Assembly (NCBI GenBank): GCA_004552115.1 | Contig: SFPH01000016.1 | Coordinates: 1-18,975 of the forward strand | Direction: 5' to 3' | Length of the DNA: 18,975 bases | From: Bacteroidales bacterium | GTDB taxonomy: Bacteria > Bacteroidota > Bacteroidia > Bacteroidales > UBA932 | Shown: piece after piece, positions 18,794 to 18,975 of the stretch | Numbering within the stretch: position 1 is the first letter of the stretch | How the letters are laid out: every line of letters starts with the position of its first letter | Notes under the pieces: model-generated | Told to the model about the DNA's origin: nothing | Databases searched by the model: none | Seen by the model: the letters and a program-made list of their open reading frames with translations, nothing else | Position numbers and translations under genes: made by a program

Positions 18794-18975
18794 GTGAGGA
18801 TAGCCATCCTATCGTGCTTTTACCCCTTCAGGGGAGGAATTGCCCAGTTCAATGCCAATCTGTATTTGGAACTGGGCAAATCTTCTGTTGTGAAGGCCTT
18901 CAATTTCAGCCGGCAGTATCCTGACATCCTCTTCCCCGGGAAAACGCAGTACGTGACGCCGGAGGACGAGGCGGT
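18794..18975 (+). CDS. Glycosyltransferase (GT4-like), N-terminal part (runs off window)
   Basis: Starts with GTG at 18794-18796, 3 nt after the preceding stop, and is open to the window end (60 codons). The opening RIAILSCFYPFRGGIAQFNA has the Rossmann beta strand and Gly-Gly loop of the GT-B fold. VKAFNFSRQYPDILFPGKT continues in the style of Bacteroidetes family-4 glycosyltransferases. Such enzymes move sugars from nucleotide donors to lipids or polysaccharides at the inner membrane. The donor-binding C-terminal half is not visible, so substrate cannot be inferred. The tight spacing implies co-translation with the OmpH-like gene. Confidence 0.78.
   Translation, partial: MRIAILSCFYPFRGGIAQFNANLYLELGKSSVVKAFNFSRQYPDILFPGKTQYVTPEDEA

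Overview
The window reads as chromosomal DNA of an anaerobic Bacteroidales bacterium with a fairly GC-rich genome, perhaps near Alistipes/Rikenellaceae; the family assignment is a guess from protein wording. Evidence for the phylum: promoters of the Bacteroidetes form (TTTG, 19-21 nt, TAnnTTTG), few Shine-Dalgarno sites, a Bacteroidetes-style BamA with its OmpH partner, a two-subunit 2-oxoacid:ferredoxin oxidoreductase, and an anaerobic (class III) ribonucleotide reductase. No tRNA, rRNA, CRISPR, insertion sequence or phage gene was seen. No gene-free gap exceeds about 205 nt.

Layout, left to right. (1) 1-2334, minus: nrdD then nrdG, the anaerobic ribonucleotide reductase and the start of its activase. 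(2) 2538-8075, minus: five tightly packed genes read as dicarboxylate (DASS) symporter, outer-membrane porin, adenine phosphoribosyltransferase, Tsx-like outer-membrane channel, purine permease. A promoter lies upstream and a 21-bp hairpin closes the unit. It holds two outer/inner-membrane import pairs around one salvage enzyme. (3) 8237-12426, minus: korA, korB, gdhA, all acting on 2-oxoglutarate, followed by a terminator. (4) 12574-17287, minus: nadK, uppS, bamA, ompH, an envelope/housekeeping cluster ended by a strong hairpin. (5) 17378-18975, plus: pdxJ, divergent from nadK, then a second OmpH-like gene and the start of a glycosyltransferase.

The most striking feature is damage. Four genes (gdhA, korA, bamA, nadK) are each split by one small deletion that removes a conserved block of about 6-16 residues and shifts the frame. 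On both sides of each break the protein is well conserved. bamA and nadK are normally essential, so errors in the assembled sequence are the simplest explanation; recent real decay is the alternative. I treat the four as broken genes as written and give both frame segments.

No clearly novel defence or mobile system was found. The best candidates for new biology are the five-gene dicarboxylate/purine uptake operon and the korA-korB-gdhA unit next to it.
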